Positions 42,714 through 53,165 of a stretch of 64,000 nt of DNA are shown one piece after another. Position numbers and translations under genes: made by a program. Origin of the DNA: Flavobacterium frigidimaris (lineage in GTDB: Bacteria > Bacteroidota > Bacteroidia > Flavobacteriales > Flavobacteriaceae); the NCBI GenBank assembly GCA_900129595.1, contig FQWG01000010.1, forward strand, positions 62,001 to 126,000, given 5' to 3'. A model generated the notes under the pieces. That model was not told the origin of the DNA, made no database searches, and saw only the letters and a list, made by a program, of their open reading frames with translations. Positions within the stretch are counted from its first letter, which is position 1. Each line of letters opens with the position of its first letter.

Positions 42714-45320
42714 TTATTTTTTAACCAACATCCTTTTAATCTCGTTAAGCTTCATTAATGCTTCAACGGGCGTTATGGCATTGATGTCAAGACTCATGAT
42801 CTCTTCTTTTATTTCTTCCAACAAAGGATCATCCAGATTAAAGAAACTCATCTGCATTTCGTCAGCAGCTTCTTTAATTCCGTTTAACGCTTCGCTTGAA
42901 TGATTTTTTTCTAGTTTCTTCAACAGCTTTTGCGCTTTCAAAATTACGATCTGAGGCATTCCCGCCATTTTTGCAACGTGAATTCCAAAACTATGCGCAC
43001 TTCCTCCTTTTACCAGCTTTCTGATAAAAAGCACCGTATCTTTTAATTCTTTAACCGCAACATTATAATTCTGAATTCTGGGCAATGATTCCGTCATTTC
43101 ATTCAACTCATGATAATGTGTTGCAAACAACGTTTTTGGTCTGCCCGGATGCTCGTGTAAAAACTCGGCAATAGCCCAGGCAATCGAGATCCCGTCATAG
43201 GTACTTGTTCCTCTTCCAATTTCATCCAATAAAACCAAACTACGATCGGAGATATTATTCAGGATGGAAGCCGTTTCGTTCATTTCTACCATAAAAGTAG
43301 ATTCTCCCATCGAAATATTATCCGACGCTCCTACTCTGGTAAAGATTTTATCAACAATCCCCATTCTCACACTATCAGCAGGAACAAAACTTCCCATTTG
43401 AGCCAACAGTACAATTAAAGCGGTTTGTCTCAAAATAGCCGACTTACCCGACATATTGGGTCCGGTAATCATTATAATCTGTTGTGTATCTCTGTCTAAA
43501 TAAACATCATTAGCAATATAAGGAGTTCCTACAGGTAATTGTTTTTCGATAACAGGATGTCTCCCGTTCTTGATTTCAAGTTCGAATGTTTCATCAATTT
43601 CAGGACAAACGTATTTATTCTCTACAGCCAATTGCGTAAATGAACACAAACAATCTAATTGCGCCACCAAATTAGCATTCATCTGAACCGGTTTGATATA
43701 AGTTGCAATCCAGGTAATTAACTGTTCAAAAAGTTCCGATTCGATTTTATGAATTTTTTCTTCAGCTCCTAAAATTTTCGTTTCGTATTCTTTTAACTCC
43801 TCTGTAATATATCGTTCCGCATTTACAAGAGTTTGCTTACGAATCCACTCTGTCGGCACTTTATCTTTATGCGTATTTCTTACTTCAATATAATATCCAA
43901 AAACATTATTGAACGATATTTTCAAAGAAGAAATTCCTGTTCTCTCTGACTCTCTTTTCTCAATTCCTTCCAGATATTCTTTTCCGGAGGTAGAAATAGC
44001 ACGCAAATCATCCAGCTCTTCACTAATACCTTTTGCAATTGCATTTCCTTTTGCAATGGCTACAGGTGCATCCTGATTCAAAGTCGTCTTAATCTTCTCT
44101 CGCAACAAATCACAGGAATGCAAACTGTCTCCAATAATCTTTACTGCTTCCTGCGGACTTTGCAGTGCCAGAGTTTTAATTGGAATAATAGCATCCAGGG
44201 ATTCTTTCAGATAAACAATTTCACGTGGTGAAACCTTTCCGGCAGCAATTTTAGAAATCAGACGTTCTAAATCTGAGATTTGTTTAATTTGATATTGAAT
44301 ATTATATAAAACTTCAGGATTTGATTTCAGGTACGAAACCACATCATGACGTCCTTTTATTTTATTACTGTCTTTTAATGGTAATGCGAGCCAACGTTTC
44401 AGCAAACGCCCGCCCATTGGCGAAAGCGTTCTGTCGATAACATCTAAAAGGGTTACCGCATTTGGGTTATAACTATGGTATAATTCTAAATTTCTAATGG
44501 TAAAACGATCCATCCAGACATAGGCATCTTCTGCAATACGCTGAATTGCCGTAATATGCTGAACACGATTATGCTGTGTTTCAGACAAATAATACAAAAT
44601 TGCTCCTGACGCTACAATTCCGTCTTTTAATTCCTCAATACCAAAACCTTTCAATGAAACGGTCTGAAAATGTTTTGTCAAAGTTTCTAAGGCATAGTCT
44701 TCTTTATAGATCCAGTCTTCCAGATAAAAAGTATGAAAGTCTTCTCCAAAAGCAGCTTTAAAATCTCCTTTATTATTTTTAGGAACCAGAATTTCACTTG
44801 GATTAAAATTCTGTAATAATTTATCGATGTATTCCGCATTTCCCTGAGCTGTTAAAAACTCCCCGGTCGAAACATCTAAAAAAGAAACTCCTATATTTTT
44901 ATTAGCAAAATAAACTGATGCTAAAAAGTTATTTGTTTTTGATTGTAAAACCTCATCGTTTAAAGAAACTCCCGGAGTTACCAGTTCAGTAACGCCACGT
45001 TTTACGATTGTTTTGGTCATTTTTGGATCTTCAAGCTGATCACAAATCGCTACACGAAGTCCGGCTTTTACTAATTTTGGCAAGTACGTATTAATAGAAT
45101 GATGCGGAAAACCAGCCAAAGCTGTTTCAGTTTCAGAACCAGCACCTCTTTTTGTCAATGTTATCCCAAGGATTTTTGAAGCTCTAATAGCGTCTTCTCC
45201 AAAGGTTTCGTAAAAATCCCCTACTCTAAAAAGCAGACATGCGTCAGGGTATTTTCTCTTGATCTCGTTGTACTGTTTCATTAACGGTGTTTCTTTCACC
45301 ACTTTCTCTTTCGCTGCCAA
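42714..45320 (-). CDS. mutS: DNA mismatch repair protein MutS
   Basis: An 868-residue protein, the usual length. The mismatch-recognition domain has [10 protein letters not shown] (the Phe-x-Glu mismatch wedge, near residue 35). The ATPase has Walker A GPNMSGKS (~620) and ST(F)[18 protein letters not shown] and the ATHYHEL segment. The frame opens with TTG at 45320, after an upstream stop; the next good ATG is 13 codons further in, which would remove the conserved KETPLMKQY lead. MutS works with MutL to correct replication errors. It is divergent from the DUF1573 gene. Confidence 0.97.
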   Translation of the reverse strand: MAAKEKVVKETPLMKQYNEIKRKYPDACLLFRVGDFYETFGEDAIRASKILGITLTKRGAGSETETALAGFPHHSINTYLPKLVKAGLRVAICDQLEDPKMTKTIVKRGVTELVTPGVSLNDEVLQSKTNNFLASVYFANKNIGVSFLDVSTGEFLTAQGNAEYIDKLLQNFNPSEILVPKNNKGDFKAAFGEDFHTFYLEDWIYKEDYALETLTKHFQTVSLKGFGIEELKDGIVASGAILYYLSETQHNRVQHITAIQRIAEDAYVWMDRFTIRNLELYHSYNPNAVTLLDVIDRTLSPMGGRLLKRWLALPLKDSNKIKGRHDVVSYLKSNPEVLYNIQYQIKQISDLERLISKIAAGKVSPREIVYLKESLDAIIPIKTLALQSPQEAVKIIGDSLHSCDLLREKIKTTLNQDAPVAIAKGNAIAKGISEELDDLRAISTSGKEYLEGIEKRESERTGISSLKISFNNVFGYYIEVRNTHKDKVPTEWIRKQTLVNAERYITEELKEYETKILGAEEKIHKIESELFEQLITWIATYIKPVQMNANLVAQLDCLCSFTQLAVENKYVCPEIDETFELEIKNGRHPVIEKQLPVGTPYIANDVYLDRDTQQIIMITGPNMSGKSAILRQTALIVLLAQMGSFVPADSVRMGIVDKIFTRVGASDNISMGESTFMVEMNETASILNNISDRSLVLLDEIGRGTSTYDGISIAWAIAEFLHEHPGRPKTLFATHYHELNEMTESLPRIQNYNVAVKELKDTVLFIRKLVKGGSAHSFGIHVAKMAGMPQIVILKAQKLLKKLEKNHSSEALNGIKEAADEMQMSFFNLDDPLLEEIKEEIMSLDINAITPVEALMKLNEIKRMLVKK

Positions 45321-45444
45321 ATTATTGTGTTTTTAAATGAAAAATATAAGACAGCGAATTTATAATATTTTAGCGGCATATCGAAGGGCTTCAAAAATTA
45401 AAATATTTTAAGTTTTTTTTATATTAACATATTAGATTTTTCTA

Positions 45445-45452
45445 TAGATTTG
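45445..45452 (+). promoter_or_regulatory. Putative -7 box of the DUF1573 gene
   Basis: TAGATTTG matches TAnnTTTG, 29 bp before the start codon. Confidence 0.5.
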
Positions 45453-45481
45453 TTCATAATTAAAACAAAGATTCTAAAAAG

Positions 45482-45916
45482 ATGAAAAAAATAATTTTAT
45501 TCGCTATGTTAGCTGTAGTTGGAATTACTGCTTCTAACGCTCAGGCTAAAAAAACAACAGCTAAAGCAGCCAAGGTTGCTAAGGTTGAAGGAGCCGGAAT
45601 GGCTTTTGAAACAGAAACTATCGATTACGGAACTATCGCTCACAATGCTGATGGAAAACGTGAGTTTGTTTTTGTAAACAACGGGACTAAACCATTAATC
45701 ATTACAAATACACAAGGATCTTGTGGTTGTACTGTACCAACAACTCCAAAAGAGCCAATCGCTCCGGGTGCTAAAGGTATTATTGGTGTAAAATACGCTA
45801 CTGACAGAGTTGGTGCTTTTACAAAAACGGTTACTGTAACTTCTAATGCTGAAGGACAACCAACAAAAGTACTTACTATTAAAGGTACAGTTTTACCAGA
45901 TCCTGTTAAAAGCTAA
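45482..45916 (+). CDS. Exported DUF1573 protein
   Basis: A 144-residue protein with a signal peptide (about 1-20, ASNAQ), an Ala/Lys linker and a single DUF1573 Ig-like domain (about 40-140). The signature GSCGCTVPTTPKEPIAPG with two Cys and the preceding FVNNGTKPLIITN strand are typical. Such domains appear in many envelope proteins of Bacteroidota; the function is unknown. It has a likely promoter and its own terminator. Confidence 0.92.
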   Translation: MKKIILFAMLAVVGITASNAQAKKTTAKAAKVAKVEGAGMAFETETIDYGTIAHNADGKREFVFVNNGTKPLIITNTQGSCGCTVPTTPKEPIAPGAKGIIGVKYATDRVGAFTKTVTVTSNAEGQPTKVLTIKGTVLPDPVKS

Positions 45917-45940
45917 TCTGAAAAACAAATAAAATAATCG

Positions 45941-45973
45941 AAAAAGCTTCCTTATCTTTGGAAGCTTTTTTTA
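45941..45973 (+). terminator. Terminator after the DUF1573 gene
   Basis: AAAAAGCTTCC and GGAAGCTTTTT (45941-45951, 45960-45970) with an 8-nt loop and T-run. Confidence 0.9.
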
Positions 45974-45992
45974 TGACCTGAATACAACACCA

Positions 45993-46535
45993 ATGAGAAA
46001 ACTCGAAAACAGTGAGCTAGATCGAAAATCTATTGAAGATTTTAAAAAATCAGACAAAACACCACTTATATTAGTATTAGACGACATCCGTAGTTTACAC
46101 AATATTGGCTCTGTGTTCAGAACTTCTGATGCTTTTTTGGTCGAAAAAATAATCCTGTGCGGTATTACGGCAACTCCTCCAAACAAAGAAATTCATAAAA
46201 CGGCACTTGGCGCGACTGAAACTGTAGCATGGGAACATCATGAAAATGTACTGGAAGTGATTGAAAACCTTAAAAAGGAAAATGTAATAACAATGGCTAT
46301 TGAACAAGTAGAAAGCGCTGTATTTCTTCAGGATTTTAAAGTAGAGAAAAATCAAAAATACGCTCTTGTTTTTGGCAATGAAGTTCACGGTGTCTCACAG
46401 GAAGCGGTTGCAATTTGTGATGGATGTATCGAGATTCCTCAGCTAGGAACCAAACACTCTCTAAATATTGCTGTAAGCGCAGGAATTGTGGTTTGGGATT
46501 TGTTTCAGAAATTAAACTGGCCCAATAAAATATAA
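45993..46535 (+). CDS. TrmH/SpoU-family RNA methyltransferase
   Basis: A 180-residue SPOUT-fold enzyme with trefoil-knot motifs: NIGSVFRTSDAFLVEKIILCG (motif 1, about 33-53), ALVFGNEVHGVSQEAV (motif 2, about 130-145) and IPQLGTKHSLNIAVSAGIVVWD (motif 3, at the end). It uses SAM to make 2'-O-methyl nucleosides in tRNA or rRNA. The exact target is not fixed by the sequence. It follows the DUF1573 terminator. Confidence 0.9.
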   Translation: MRKLENSELDRKSIEDFKKSDKTPLILVLDDIRSLHNIGSVFRTSDAFLVEKIILCGITATPPNKEIHKTALGATETVAWEHHENVLEVIENLKKENVITMAIEQVESAVFLQDFKVEKNQKYALVFGNEVHGVSQEAVAICDGCIEIPQLGTKHSLNIAVSAGIVVWDLFQKLNWPNKI

Positions 46536-46641
46536 GAAAGAATCTACTGATCTAAAATGTTATTTTACAGCAGATTTCAGCTTTAAATGTTAGAAATTGA
46601 AATATATTTTTTTGTGATTATAAAATTGATACTTTTATAAA

Positions 46642-48825
46642 ATGAAAAATATCAATTTTTTAAAAACAATCCTTTTATTTTTTATTTTTATCTTCAGCCA
46701 ATCTCGTGCAAATGAGAAAATTAGTGCCATTGATAAAAATTTAATGACAGCTTCAAAAGACACCATTAAATTAAATAAAAACAACAACCCAAAGCTTACT
46801 TTTGCTATCACTCCTCCGGTCATTAAAGCAACCGGAGATCAATTTTATTGCCCGCAAAACACTATTAATATTGTAACTGCTATCACAATTACCCATGATC
46901 CGCTGGAATTGGGAACTATAGCAGGTTATATTCAGATTTCTTCGGGTTATTCTGGCGGTTTAGACCAACTGACACTTTCAAATCCTGCGGCACATCCTTC
47001 GATTACAACCAGTTGGGATGCAACGGCAGGAAAACTAAAATTGTCAAATCCAACCGGAGCAAATGTTTTGTATTCTGATTTAGAAGCCGCTATTAAAGAT
47101 GTTGTTTTTACAAATTCATCTGTTGCAGCTTCTGGCACGAGAACTTTTTCGATCACAATTGGCCAGGCCAATTATTTACCTTCTACACAACATTATTACT
47201 TATTTATCCCTAGTATCGGTATTAGCTGGACCGCTGCAAAAGCAGCCGCAGAAGCAAGCACCTATTACGGACTTAAAGGATATCTTGCGACAATCTTATC
47301 TGCTGATGAAGCCAAACTAATTGGAGAACAAGCCTCCGGAACGGGCTGGATAGGCGGCAGCGATGCCGAAACCGAAGGTGTCTGGAAATGGGTTACAGGA
47401 CCGGAAGCCGGAACAATTTTCTGGAATGGAGCTGCTAATGGCTCAACCCCAAATTTTGCTTTCTGGAACACCGGAGAACCCAATAATCAGGGAGACGAAG
47501 ATTATGCGCACATTACCCAACCGGGAGTTGGAATAAGAGGATCGTGGAATGATCTGGCAAACACAGGAGACTCAAGTGGCAATTACCAGCCCAAAGGTTA
47601 TGCGGTAGAATATGGCGGAATGCCTGGCGAATTACCTCTCGAAATTGCCGCAAGCACTAAAATTACGATTCCGGTTGCCACAGCAACTACTCCAAATTCA
47701 ATTTGCGATTCCGGCAGTTTTACACTCAATGCCACTGCAACGACCGGAGCAACAATTAATTGGTACGATGCTGCTATTGGAGGAAATTTACTAGGAACAG
47801 GAAACTCCTACACAACTCCTATTATAAATACTACAACTACTTTTTATGCTGATCCTGGTTGCGAATCGAACCGTAAAGCAGTTATCGCTACTGTAAACCC
47901 AACACCTGCAAAACCTGTTGCTGCTGCTTCAACTGTTTATAACTGCGGGCCCGGAAGTGTAATTATTGAAGCAAATTCGGATATTAGTGTCATAAATTGG
48001 TTTACTACTTCTACTGGCGGAACAAGTGTACACATGGGAAATAGTTTTACTACACCGGCCCTTTCAACAAATACCACCTATTATGCTCAAGCTTCCTATA
48101 GCACTTGTATCAACACAGATCGCACACCTGTAAACATCATAATATACACACCTCCTGTAGTAACAGATGAAACTTTGTCTTTGTGTCAATTTCAAAAAAT
48201 CACACTTGATACCGGAATTTCCGGAATGACTTATCTCTGGAATACTGGCGCTACCAGCCAGACTACTGATGCTACTTCAGGTGGAACTTATACTGTAGAT
48301 GTGACAAGTCCTGCTCCCGAAAACTGTACTAGCCGAAAAACAATTATAGTCAACGAACATCAGGTTCCACAAATAGACCGAATTGACGTAAACGGAACCA
48401 CAGCAGTAATCTACCTTAAAAATGAAGCTGATTATTTTGAATATTCTGTAGACGGAACAAATTTTCAGAATTCTAATACTTTCTTTGAAGTTCCGGGAGG
48501 ATTGCAAACAGCTTACATCAGAGAAAAAACAGGTTGCGGGCAAACAACACAAAACTTTATAGTGCTTGTATTTCCAGCATTTTTCACTCCAAACAACGAC
48601 TCTTATAATGATTTATGGGAAGTAACCGGAATGGAAAATTATCCGCAGGCACAGGTAACTATTTTTGATCGTTACGGAAAATTAATCGCACAATTGACTT
48701 CTTCTAAAATGAGTTGGGACGGAACTCTCAATAAAACACCTCTACCGGCTTCTGATTATTGGTACGCCTTGAAGATTGATGACACCAAACCCGTTTTAAG
48801 AGGACATTTTTCTTTGAAGAGATAA
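46642..48825 (+). CDS. Secreted C-type lectin-like protein with Ig-like repeats and T9SS type B sorting domain
   Basis: A 727-residue secreted protein. A signal peptide (1-~23) and a cadherin-like N-terminal segment (~65-180) are followed by a C-type lectin-like domain (~185-325) with GTGWIGGSDAETEGVWKW and FAFWNTGEPNNQGDEDYA, which include the EPN carbohydrate/Ca motif. Two Ig-like repeats of the INWYDAAIGG/INWFTTSTGG type follow (~345-495), then a PKD/Ig-like domain. A gliding-motility CHU_C tail (FPAFFTPNNDSYNDLW) at the end marks T9SS type B export. The ligand is unknown; a surface glycan-binding adhesin is likely. Confidence 0.9.
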   Translation: MKNINFLKTILLFFIFIFSQSRANEKISAIDKNLMTASKDTIKLNKNNNPKLTFAITPPVIKATGDQFYCPQNTINIVTAITITHDPLELGTIAGYIQISSGYSGGLDQLTLSNPAAHPSITTSWDATAGKLKLSNPTGANVLYSDLEAAIKDVVFTNSSVAASGTRTFSITIGQANYLPSTQHYYLFIPSIGISWTAAKAAAEASTYYGLKGYLATILSADEAKLIGEQASGTGWIGGSDAETEGVWKWVTGPEAGTIFWNGAANGSTPNFAFWNTGEPNNQGDEDYAHITQPGVGIRGSWNDLANTGDSSGNYQPKGYAVEYGGMPGELPLEIAASTKITIPVATATTPNSICDSGSFTLNATATTGATINWYDAAIGGNLLGTGNSYTTPIINTTTTFYADPGCESNRKAVIATVNPTPAKPVAAASTVYNCGPGSVIIEANSDISVINWFTTSTGGTSVHMGNSFTTPALSTNTTYYAQASYSTCINTDRTPVNIIIYTPPVVTDETLSLCQFQKITLDTGISGMTYLWNTGATSQTTDATSGGTYTVDVTSPAPENCTSRKTIIVNEHQVPQIDRIDVNGTTAVIYLKNEADYFEYSVDGTNFQNSNTFFEVPGGLQTAYIREKTGCGQTTQNFIVLVFPAFFTPNNDSYNDLWEVTGMENYPQAQVTIFDRYGKLIAQLTSSKMSWDGTLNKTPLPASDYWYALKIDDTKPVLRGHFSLKR

Positions 48826-48866
48826 TTTTGTTAATTAGAAAATTTTCTAATTCTCTCATTGACACA

Positions 48867-50000
48867 TTAGCCCAGCTTTTTCTGAACTTCATTTAAAATA
48901 AAAAGATAATCTCCATGTTTTTTTACAAAATCACGATCTGAGACATCGATTATCAAAACATTCAGGTCTTTTTGGGATTTTATATATTCGAGGTAGCCAT
49001 TATTGATTTTATCCAAATACTCCGCTTCAATATTTTGCTCATAATTACGTCCGCGTTTCTTGATATTCTGAAGCAAACGCTCTGAATTCTGGTACAAATA
49101 AACGTATAAATCAGGCTTTGGCATTTCTTTATAAATAATATCGAATAAGTTTCGATACAAACGGTATTCGTCTTCTGCCAGTGTAATTTTAGCAAAAATC
49201 AAGGATTTAAAAATATGGTAATCGGCTACAATAAAATCCTTAAACAAATCAAATTGTGCGAGATCATCTGATAATTGCTGATAACGATCTGCAAGAAAAG
49301 ACATTTCTAACGGAAAAGCATATCGATTTTGATCTTTATAAAACTTGGGTAAAAAAGGATTGTCAGCAAAACGCTCTAATACCATTTTTGCATTAAAATC
49401 TTCAGCAATCTTTTGCACCAAAGTAGTTTTCCCTGCTCCAATATTCCCTTCAAAAGCAATATAATTAAAGTTTTCCAAGACAATTTCACCTAAAGGATTC
49501 TTTAAATCCTGAACCACTGTGTAAACACTATCGTCTGGCGAAATCGCAAGCAATTCTGAAATAGATTTATGAAAAACAGGATGTTTCCAGTCCAATTTTA
49601 AATCCTGCAGAGGCAGCAAAACAAAATTTCTGTTTTGCATTAAAGGATGCGGAATTTTCAATTTTTCAGAATCAATAATTTCATCATCAAAAACAATCAA
49701 ATCAATATCGATAATTCGGGCCTGATAACGTTCCTGATTCGAACGGATCCTGCCTAAATGTTTTTCGACTTTTAAAACCTGATTTAGTATTTTTTGTGCT
49801 GATGAAGTAGTATGTAAAAGGAGAGCACAGTTATAAAAAGCATCGCTTTCAAAACCCCAGGCGGGAGTTTCGTATAGTTTTGAAACCCTGATTACAGTTC
49901 CTACTTCCTGATGTATCAAATCGATACAACTTTCGATGTTTGCTAACCTGTTTCCCTGATTACTCCCTATAGATAAAACGACTTGATGCTGTGACTTCAT
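48867..50000 (-). CDS. folK: Fusion of HPPK (FolK) with deoxynucleoside kinase
   Basis: A 377-residue two-domain protein. Residues 1-~165 are 6-hydroxymethyl-7,8-dihydropterin pyrophosphokinase (LSIGSNQGNR, YETPAWGF, RIIDIDLIVFDD at 95-106 and PHPLM). Residues ~178-377 are a deoxynucleoside kinase with P-loop GNIGAGKT (185-192), an ERF motif, a DRYQQ segment and a KRGR lid. Both are single-function enzymes in most bacteria; the fused form appears to be common in Bacteroidota. One half feeds folate synthesis, the other salvages deoxynucleosides. Both catalytic halves look intact. Confidence 0.94.
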   Translation of the reverse strand: MKSQHQVVLSIGSNQGNRLANIESCIDLIHQEVGTVIRVSKLYETPAWGFESDAFYNCALLLHTTSSAQKILNQVLKVEKHLGRIRSNQERYQARIIDIDLIVFDDEIIDSEKLKIPHPLMQNRNFVLLPLQDLKLDWKHPVFHKSISELLAISPDDSVYTVVQDLKNPLGEIVLENFNYIAFEGNIGAGKTTLVQKIAEDFNAKMVLERFADNPFLPKFYKDQNRYAFPLEMSFLADRYQQLSDDLAQFDLFKDFIVADYHIFKSLIFAKITLAEDEYRLYRNLFDIIYKEMPKPDLYVYLYQNSERLLQNIKKRGRNYEQNIEAEYLDKINNGYLEYIKSQKDLNVLIIDVSDRDFVKKHGDYLFILNEVQKKLG

Positions 50001-50217
50001 AATAAATGCAAATTAACTAAAACTATTTTAGAATTACCCATATTATTTAAATCAAGAATTAGAAGTTTCGAACTGTTTCTGATTTTTTATTTCTTATAAC
50101 TTCCTAAAAAATTGCTGATATGATACAAAATATCCTATCTTTAATTGAGATAGTTAAAAATGTAAAAAGTACAACTATTTGATCAAATCGTATATTCGAA
50201 ATAATTTGTTTTTAGAG

Positions 50218-50225
50218 TACATTTG
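50218..50225 (+). promoter_or_regulatory. Putative -7 box of sppA
   Basis: TACATTTG matches TAnnTTTG, 44 bp before the ATG. The -33 element is not clear. Confidence 0.45.
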
Positions 50226-50269
50226 TAACAAACCAGCCTTCTTCGCTACTTATTAAAAAAAATACACTT

Positions 50270-52027
50270 ATGAAGTTTTTAGGAAATGTAATTGCCACAG
50301 TTGTTGGTATTTTTGTATTTATTATGTTCTTCTTTTTTGGAATAATTCTCATTGGAGCTATTTTTGGAGGAGACAGTGCTGTTTCAGTCAAAAGCGATTC
50401 TGTTATAGAATTAAATTTAAAACAAATTCAAAATGATTATGCCGGAAAATACAAGGATCCCTGGGTAACTGTTTTTTCAGATAAAAAAGGTATCGGTTTA
50501 ACGGATGTGATCAATGCGATCGAAGCTGCAAAAACAGATGATAACATTAAGGGGATTTCGATTCTAAATGATGAATCGTCTTTGGGACTTGCACAATATA
50601 AAGATCTGAGAAACGCACTGGAAAGTTTCAAAAAATCTGGCAAATTTGTCTGGGCCTATGCCAATACTTATTCTCAAAAAGAATATTACTTAAACTCTGT
50701 TGCCAATACGGTTTATATCAATCCGGCAGGTGATTTAGATTTTAAAGGACTTTCGTCTGAAGTAATGTTCTTTAAAGATTTCCAGGATAAATCAGGCATT
50801 CACATGGAAGTGATTCGTCACGGAAAATATAAAAGTGCTGTTGAACCCTTTTTAGAAAATAAAATGAGTGATGCCAACAGGGAACAAGTAACAGCTCTTT
50901 TGAACTCACTCTGGACGACGGTATCTACTGATATTGCCAAAAGCAGAAATATTCCTCTTGATAAATTAAATGAAATCGCCAACGGCTTATTGGCCCGAAC
51001 TCCGGAAATGGCAAAAGCACAGCATTTAGTAGATATTATCGCCTACGAAGATGTGTATCACAATGCGATCAAAAAAGCATTGAAAGTTACCGGAGATGAT
51101 GATTACAACAAGATTTCAATTTCAGATTATACCCAAAATAATATTACAACGGCTTTGACCAACTCAGCGACTGATCAAATTGCAATTATTTACGCTCAGG
51201 GCGAAATACAAAGCGGCGAAGGAGATGTTACTGTAATTGGAGAAGGATCTATGCGCCGCTCTCTGCAGGAAGCCCGCAAAAATGAAGATGTAAAAGCAAT
51301 TGTACTTAGAATCGACAGTCCGGGCGGAAGTGCTCTGACATCTGACTTGATCTGGAGAGAAATCGAAATTACCAAAAAAGTAAAACCAGTTGTAGTTTCT
51401 ATGGGTAATTATGCAGCTTCAGGCGGTTATTATATTGCGTGCAATGCCAATACAATTTTTGCTGAAAGCAATACCATTACAGGTTCTATTGGCGTTTTTG
51501 GAATCTTGCCTAATTTTAGTCCGTTAGCGAATAAATTAGGAATTAATACTGAACAGGTAAAAACACACGAAAACTCTGCGAATTACAGTCCGTTTGTGCC
51601 TGTTGACGAAAAGTTTAAAGCTTTTACACTTGAAGGAGTTGAACATATTTACAACACTTTTGTAACACATGTAGCAGAAGGCAGAAAAATGACTTTTGCT
51701 CAGGTAGATGCAATCGCACAAGGACGCGTCTGGTCAGGAACTGAAGCTCTGAAAATTGGTCTGGTTGATAAAATCGGAGGACTTAATGATGCTATTGCAG
51801 AGGCAGCAAGAATTGCTAAAGTAAAAACATACAGCACGCAAAATTATCCGGAATACGAAAAAACATTCAACGATATCCTTTCCGGTCTGCCTTTTGCACA
51901 ATCGAAAGAAGCTTTTATAAGAGAAGAAATTGGCGAAGAGAATTATATGCTTATCGAACAGGTAAAAAGACTTCAAAAACAAAAAGGAGTTCAGGCGATG
52001 CTTCCTTTCGGATTAAATATTAAATAA
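50270..52027 (+). CDS. sppA: Signal peptide peptidase SppA, 67K type
   Basis: A 585-residue membrane-anchored serine protease of the long form with two peptidase S49 domains. An N-terminal transmembrane helix (~8-32) is followed by a degenerate N-terminal S49 domain with the probable general-base Lys in the KYKSAVEPF region (~190). The C-terminal domain has RIDSPGGSALTSDLIWREI and the catalytic Ser in MGNYAASGGYYIA (~390). It degrades cleaved signal peptides in the inner membrane. The alpha/beta hydrolase gene starts 13 bp downstream, so the two are likely cotranscribed. Confidence 0.94.
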   Translation: MKFLGNVIATVVGIFVFIMFFFFGIILIGAIFGGDSAVSVKSDSVIELNLKQIQNDYAGKYKDPWVTVFSDKKGIGLTDVINAIEAAKTDDNIKGISILNDESSLGLAQYKDLRNALESFKKSGKFVWAYANTYSQKEYYLNSVANTVYINPAGDLDFKGLSSEVMFFKDFQDKSGIHMEVIRHGKYKSAVEPFLENKMSDANREQVTALLNSLWTTVSTDIAKSRNIPLDKLNEIANGLLARTPEMAKAQHLVDIIAYEDVYHNAIKKALKVTGDDDYNKISISDYTQNNITTALTNSATDQIAIIYAQGEIQSGEGDVTVIGEGSMRRSLQEARKNEDVKAIVLRIDSPGGSALTSDLIWREIEITKKVKPVVVSMGNYAASGGYYIACNANTIFAESNTITGSIGVFGILPNFSPLANKLGINTEQVKTHENSANYSPFVPVDEKFKAFTLEGVEHIYNTFVTHVAEGRKMTFAQVDAIAQGRVWSGTEALKIGLVDKIGGLNDAIAEAARIAKVKTYSTQNYPEYEKTFNDILSGLPFAQSKEAFIREEIGEENYMLIEQVKRLQKQKGVQAMLPFGLNIK

Positions 52028-52040
52028 TTCCATTTCAACA

Positions 52041-52988
52041 ATGAAAAAAATATTTGCTCTTGCTGCTCTTTTATTTTTGGGTTTTGTAAATGCTCAGAAC
52101 AAAAACGAAATCACATTTAAGGAATCTCCTTTGATTTTGAAAATTAATATCGATCAGCTTTTTGGTACATTAACTACTCCTGATTTAAAAACAAAATATC
52201 CGGTAGCATTGATCATTTCAGGTTCCGGACCAACGGATCGAAACGGAAACAATCCGATGATGAAAAACAATTCACTGAAAATGCTGGCTGAAGCTCTGGC
52301 AAAAAACGGAATTGCATCATTACGATACGACAAAAGAGGTATTGGCGAAAGTAAAGCGGCCGCGGCGAATGAACAAACTTTAGTATTCGAAAATTATACT
52401 GAAGATGCCAAAAGCTGGATTAATCTATTAAAACAGGACAAGCGTTTTTCTGAAGTAATTGTTATTGGTCATAGTGAAGGTTCTTTAATAGGAATGATTG
52501 CGGGCGCAAAAGCAAACAAATTCATCTCTATTGCCGGTCCGGGAGAATCAGCTGATAAACTGATCAAAGCACAAATCGCTTCTAAATCGAATAAACAAAT
52601 CGAGGAAATGACTTTTCCAATTATCGACAGTTTAAAAAGCGGGCACTATGCGCAAAAAGTTGACCCAATGCTTAATTCTCTCTTTAGACCAAGCATTCAA
52701 CCGTACTTAATTTCCTGGTTTAAATACGATCCTCAGACAGAAATTAAAAAACTAACTGTTCCGATTTTGATTTTACAAGGAAACAAAGATTTACAAGTAA
52801 CGGTAAAAGACGCGGAACTTTTATCCCAGGCCAATAAAAATGCGGAACTTTTGATCGTCGACAATATGAATCATGTCATGAAAACAATCACAGTTGACAA
52901 TCAGGCGAATATGGAAAGCTATAACAATGAGAGTTTGCCTCTCTCAGAAATCATGACAAATAAGATTATTTCTTTCATTAAAAAATAA
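52041..52988 (+). CDS. Exported alpha/beta hydrolase
   Basis: A 315-residue protein with a signal peptide (about 1-18, FVNAQ) and an alpha/beta-hydrolase fold. ISGSGPTDRNGNNP forms the oxyanion region, GHSEGSLIG (~144-152) is the nucleophile elbow with the catalytic Ser, and the final Asp/His are in QGNKDLQVT and NMNHVMK. It belongs to a common Bacteroidota group of serine hydrolases of unknown substrate. It is the second gene after sppA with a strong terminator downstream. Confidence 0.9.
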   Translation: MKKIFALAALLFLGFVNAQNKNEITFKESPLILKINIDQLFGTLTTPDLKTKYPVALIISGSGPTDRNGNNPMMKNNSLKMLAEALAKNGIASLRYDKRGIGESKAAAANEQTLVFENYTEDAKSWINLLKQDKRFSEVIVIGHSEGSLIGMIAGAKANKFISIAGPGESADKLIKAQIASKSNKQIEEMTFPIIDSLKSGHYAQKVDPMLNSLFRPSIQPYLISWFKYDPQTEIKKLTVPILILQGNKDLQVTVKDAELLSQANKNAELLIVDNMNHVMKTITVDNQANMESYNNESLPLSEIMTNKIISFIKK

Positions 52989-53007
52989 TGAAAATCATAA
53001 AATCATT

Positions 53008-53048
53008 AAAAATCCGTTTGAATCTATATTCAGACGGATTTTTTACTT
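53008..53048 (+). terminator. Terminator after the sppA-hydrolase unit
   Basis: AAAATCCGTTTGAAT and ATTCAGACGGATTTT form a long stem around a 4-nt loop (CTAT), followed by Ts. Confidence 0.88.
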
Positions 53049-53165
53049 TTAACAAATTAAAGTTTATTCTTATATTTTATAAAAACTTTATTAACGAACT
53101 CCATCAAAAAAAACTATTTTTACACGGTTCAATTAGCCATTTTAAACACTCAAATATTTATTTAT

